From Larus michahellis (taxonomy: Eukaryota; Chordata; Aves; Charadriiformes; Laridae), in contig NC_133900.1 in NCBI RefSeq assembly GCF_964199755.1, positions 75,438,727-75,502,726 of the forward strand: a DNA stretch of 64,000 nt. The letters run 5' to 3'. A program made the translations under genes and the position numbers. Of the stretch, positions 60,010-64,000 are shown in pieces. Position 1 is the stretch's first letter. Each line of letters opens with the position of its first letter. The notes under the pieces were generated by a model, which saw only the letters and a list, made by a program, of their open reading frames with translations, searched no databases and was not told the origin of the DNA.

Positions 60010-63000
60010 TGCTTTACTTGGGCACAGGGCGGTGGTGCAGTAAGAGGTAGGACAATTTTTAAGTGCTTTTTTTTAATATCGGTGGGAGGTCTAATTTCCA
60101 GTCCTGCCTCTCCTCACTCCATATCTTCATCTTTGCCTCCACTTGTGTTCATAGTTCTTCCCGGGGAAATTTATTCCCTAAACTGAGTAGCAGCCTTCCA
60201 AAGGGGCTTTATTTTGAATCAGGGAATCTAACAGAGGAAATCTGAAATACCTTTGATGTAGGAACAGCAATTATGGGCAGATGCATAGGCAGTCTGGGCT
60301 AGTAACTTGACATAAGTCATTTGATAGGCAAGGAATTAAACCCACTGCAGAGCAAATGTGGATTAAGTGGGGTCAAGTGGGTTCCTCCCAGATCCTCCAT
60401 CCCCATCCAACCTGTGCCACGGCTGTCAGAGCACGGGATGTGCTTCAGAGTGAGCTCATAGAGCAGCTCGTGCCTGGTTGCTGTACGGCAGGTATGCGAT
60501 GGAAGAGCAGTGGGTGGGATTTTCGCCTCTCCCCATCATGGAGCCTTCCCATCATGGAGCTGCTGAGGGACCGCTGCTCTTGAAGCCTTGGCAAAGAGGC
60601 CGAGACTGGGCCAAAACGAAAGAAGTCTGATTTATATCTACTATATTTTTTTGAGAGCCTTATAAAAAAAAAAAAAAAAGAGGGTAGTACCAGAGTGGTA
60701 TAATATTGGTAACTACACCTTAACTTCTGTGAGGTTTTCTCTAGAAGCACCTTTGCACATGATACAGAGTAGTTCCAGATGGAAGCAGCACACACAGCAT
60801 AAAATGTTAAATGTGCTTTTATTAATGACATTACTTCCTTATATTCATGTTGGCCTCAGGTTCAGATCATCTTTATAAGTTTCCGTGTTGGGCCCAGAGT
60901 TACTCTGCTGGTATATTTTCCAAACTGGGAGGATTTCTTGGCATTCTTTGCTTCCTCTTCCTAAACGCTGCTAATTCACAGAGCACTTCTGCAGTACCAC
61001 AAGGTTGGGAAACCTGTGCTGTACACCAGAAATCGGGGCTGGGATGATGAAAGAACCTTTCTTGTGATGGGGGAGAAAGACTAATGCCTTTTTAAATGGA
61101 AAAGAAACTATATTTTAAAATGCTAAACACATGTATATGTATACAGATGTTTTTCCAACTACATATAGTACGGCTAAATAAAATTAGTGTGAACGGGTGT
61201 TTGAGAAATCTCTCCACTGAATAGAAATTTCCTGGAGTAGTTTATATTAAATGACGGGTGACATACACCGGTTTCGTTCTCTTACCTGATTCTCCTCTCA
61301 CACGTAAGGCGTGCAGTGATGTAGCGTTGGTCCAGTGGGACTCCCCCTGATTTGGACCTATGCAGGCAAGAGTGGGACCTCTTCATGCCGAGCCGATGAA
61401 CAGGTTGTTAAACTGCTCAGGAAAATATTTTGACCGATGAGAGAAAACGCCTACAATACCTCACTCAATATGCTCTGTTGGCGTTGCTGTCGCTTAAAAC
61501 AGTGGCGTGAAATTTGACAACATAAATGCCTCATATCTTTTCCCAGGAAAGCCAAAATCTTTCTTGATTTCAGTGGTGCGGAATCTGGCCTATCAAGAAA
61601 GTAATGTCGCTCCCCGAGGGCTTAGCCCATTTTCAGATTTATGGGGTTCACTCCCTTACAGTTTGATTTAAAATATTGCTATAATGGGCTGTGTGAAGGT
61701 TTCAAATGATTCATTATTAAAGTAATATTGCTTTTTGCAGTAAAATGACCAACTGTTATTTCCATTCCTCCAAAGTTCTTAAGAGTTATAGCCTCTTCCT
61801 GGCATAATTTGGAAAACAGTGCTGATTCGCTCCACTTTAAAAGCATGATGGGAAGATGTTACATACCACATCTCCTTTCAGCAAAATTGCCACTGCTGTC
61901 TAGTAATATTTAGAAAGCACAACACTAGTGAGAATCCAGCAATCATAGTGTTTCTTCTTGCGTGGAAACATAAACAATTGTCTCAAAAGGGACTAAGACT
62001 TGATAAAACCAAAGTCTGGGAAAAATGTTATCCTACCACGTCGTTGTTTGTGTGTTTATGATGATAGGAAAGTTTTTTCGGCTTTGCAACCAATAGCAGG
62101 TGGAGTAACACACTTCTACATTTGCTTTCTTTCCTGGAGACAACAATACACTTCTACATTATACTTCCTTCTCGAAGAATTAAAGCGTGACAAAAGAAAT
62201 CGGTAAAGGATTTTTCTGGTTTTCTTTGTATCTGTTCCATGTGTATTTGATGCCTGTTTTTCAATATCATGGTGAAGCCCAAACTGCTGCAGCTCTGCTA
62301 AGGGCAAAACACTTGTGTCGGTGTCCGAGAGTCTGGGTTACAGAAGGCTGCAAGCGTTGGCTAAAATAAGATATTCAGGATTTGGTGCACTGTTTTTACA
62401 AGAGAAAAAGGCACAGACATTTTTAGACTACACACCACGGTAATACTTTCAGACATAATACTGGGGTAAATTTTTTGGTGGTAGCTGGGTGTGAAAGGTG
62501 TCCCGGCAGAGTTGTTAGTCCTTACCCTCCCACCAGTTCCCTACCGCTTGCATCTTCCCATGGCACAGCTCCCACATAGCCTTTCCCTTTTTATAGTCAA
62601 CAGAGATGGAGCAGGTTAACTTAATTGGTTTAAAGAAGAAATTTTTGTTAGCCTGACCCATTTTGTAAGAAACATGTCAGGGAATAGTCCCATGAGCAGC
62701 TGAGCGGGTAGGACAGAAACTGGTGGAGGCTCCACGTGGGGATGGGTGCAAGGAGCAGAGGAGATGAGAAGCTCTGAAAGCCAAGCTGCTGTGACGCTAA
62801 CAAACTCTGGTGCTCAGCAGGTCTCATTAGCCTGGGCACGGTGCCATGCAGCTGAGGGACAATGTGCAGCCAGCAGTGGCTCTGGGATCTCTCTAACATG
62901 CCCCGCTGCGTAGTGTAGACGTCTACTTTGTGTTTTCTTCAGACCATTCATGCTACGACTGTTTTTAAGAGGCTAAAAAAGGCTCAGGCTTGACAAGATG

Positions 63001-64000
63001 CACAGAGTTGAAGCCCAAAATGAAATTATTAGCTCGTCAAATGTGGTCTCCCATATATCTCGGGATATTAAATTTCACCTATTTATTTTTTGCAGGCTGG
63101 AACTGATCCAAAGCCTACTGCAGCCTCTGGACCTATTCCAGCGAATTCAATGGGTTCTGATTCAGGCTTTGAATCAAGCCTTAACTTTATACATTTTTGA
63201 TTATTGAAAGGACTCTAATCCCCTCCTGCCTCCATGTGTGCTGATACAGAGACCTCATTTTCCATTGGTTAATGCTGGAATTTGTCACTCTGCAGGAAAC
63301 ATGCAACACTTTAAATCGATGTAGTCATCCAGTATATTTTTTTTCTAATAGATTTTGTGGGTATGGTAGTGGAGCCATGTGGCACAGACTCGGGACGCAG
63401 TTGACATAAATGATTTCTAAAACTCAATGAGCTGTGAGCGTAGAAACAGAAGCATCATCCTTCAGCTTCAAAATACAGGTCTCTGCCCCCTGAGTCACAG
63501 ACGATGTCCCCAGAGGCGGAGGGTTTGTCACACACCCACAGAGGTGACCCAGCATCCCTGTCCCGGTACGTAGTCCCAAAGCTTTGTGAGAACAATATCT
63601 GGCTGATGGCTAAAGTAAAGAAAAGCAGGCATATCCCTTCACAAAAATAACAGTGGAAAGCAGAAAGTTTGATCCGAGGCAAAACGTTTTTGTTTCTGGA
63701 AGCAGCAGAGGAGAAGGGGAGATGGAGAGATGACAAGGTAAACTCACAAAGCGAGGGTGGCATTTGCCCTGTGAGCCTGAGCAAGCAGAAGGAAATATTT
63801 CCCTCCACCTTGGGGAAATCTCCGTTCTGTGTCTCTCAGCAACCGCGAGGCAACAAGGACACACAAGTGAGAGGAGGTTGGCACGGTACCAGCCTCTCTA
63901 TATAATTATTTGAAGAAACTTAGATGTGAGTGCTGAAGAGAGAGAAACCCCCGAGAGCAAGCAAAGATGGCAGCTACATACAGAGTTACTTAAGAAATAC
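60010..64000. other. intergenic DNA to window end, no gene recognised
   Basis: A poly(A) run (about 60662-60679), a small direct duplication of CCCATCATGGAGC at about 60533-60560, and otherwise ordinary sequence. The stretch 61540-61760 is AT-rich with TTTAAAATATTGC and TTCATTATTAAAG sites and could be a conserved element, but this is not supportable without alignment. Confidence 0.5.

Noticed and set aside
51171..64000. PDGFRA 5' exons, expected next along the conserved gene order
   Set aside because: No splice-bounded segment resembling the signal peptide or Ig-domain exons was found; the gene probably begins beyond the window.

Overview
This is vertebrate, and specifically bird, genomic DNA. 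The interspersed repeats are CR1 LINE fragments with the typical avian 3' ends, plus one long solo retroviral LTR of a type I associate with neoavian birds. Two protein-coding genes are supported, both with consensus splice sites and near full-length family matches. CHIC2 lies on the minus strand (start codon 24878, stop 293, six coding exons, 165 aa). GSX2, a ParaHox homeobox gene, lies on the plus strand (start 43176, stop 44168, two coding exons, 278 aa). The divergent CHIC2-GSX2 order matches the conserved vertebrate LNX1-CHIC2-GSX2-PDGFRA-KIT neighbourhood. I see no PDGFRA exon, so the right-hand 19 kb is probably the GSX2-PDGFRA intergenic interval.

Layout. 1-292 is CHIC2 3' UTR. 293-24878 is the CHIC2 gene: three terminal exons are spread over 0.3-3.5 kb, a 12-kb intron follows, two exons are packed at 15.6-16.0 kb, and an 8.8-kb intron with CR1 copies leads to exon 1. 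Exon 1 sits in a CpG island (about 24.52-25.27 kb). A 52-bp tandem repeat of seven copies lies at 25.59-25.96 kb, just upstream of that island. 27.8-30.6 kb is a repeat block: a CR1 (+), a solo LTR, and a CR1 (-). 30.6-38 kb is AT-rich intergenic DNA with no recognised gene. From 38 kb the base composition changes: GC-rich patches alternate with homeodomain-site-rich AT stretches, as expected of a developmental-gene domain. GSX2 and its CpG island occupy about 42.7-45.2 kb. A second CpG-rich block without a recognised gene lies at about 47.55-49.18 kb, and a 32-bp x 10 minisatellite at 50.85-51.17 kb. 51.2-64 kb is mostly single-copy-looking DNA with only a small 10-bp repeat.

Function. CHIC2 is a small, broadly expressed, cysteine-rich, membrane-associated protein. 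GSX2 is a forebrain (lateral ganglionic eminence) and hindbrain/spinal patterning transcription factor. They are neighbours by ancient synteny, not partners in a pathway. Most of the non-coding interest is probably regulatory sequence for GSX2 (and perhaps PDGFRA), some of which may lie inside CHIC2 introns. I did not find a convincing new biological system. The most checkable oddities are a stop-free, frame-preserving intron in GSX2, two tandem arrays with very regular periods, and the orphan CpG-rich block.
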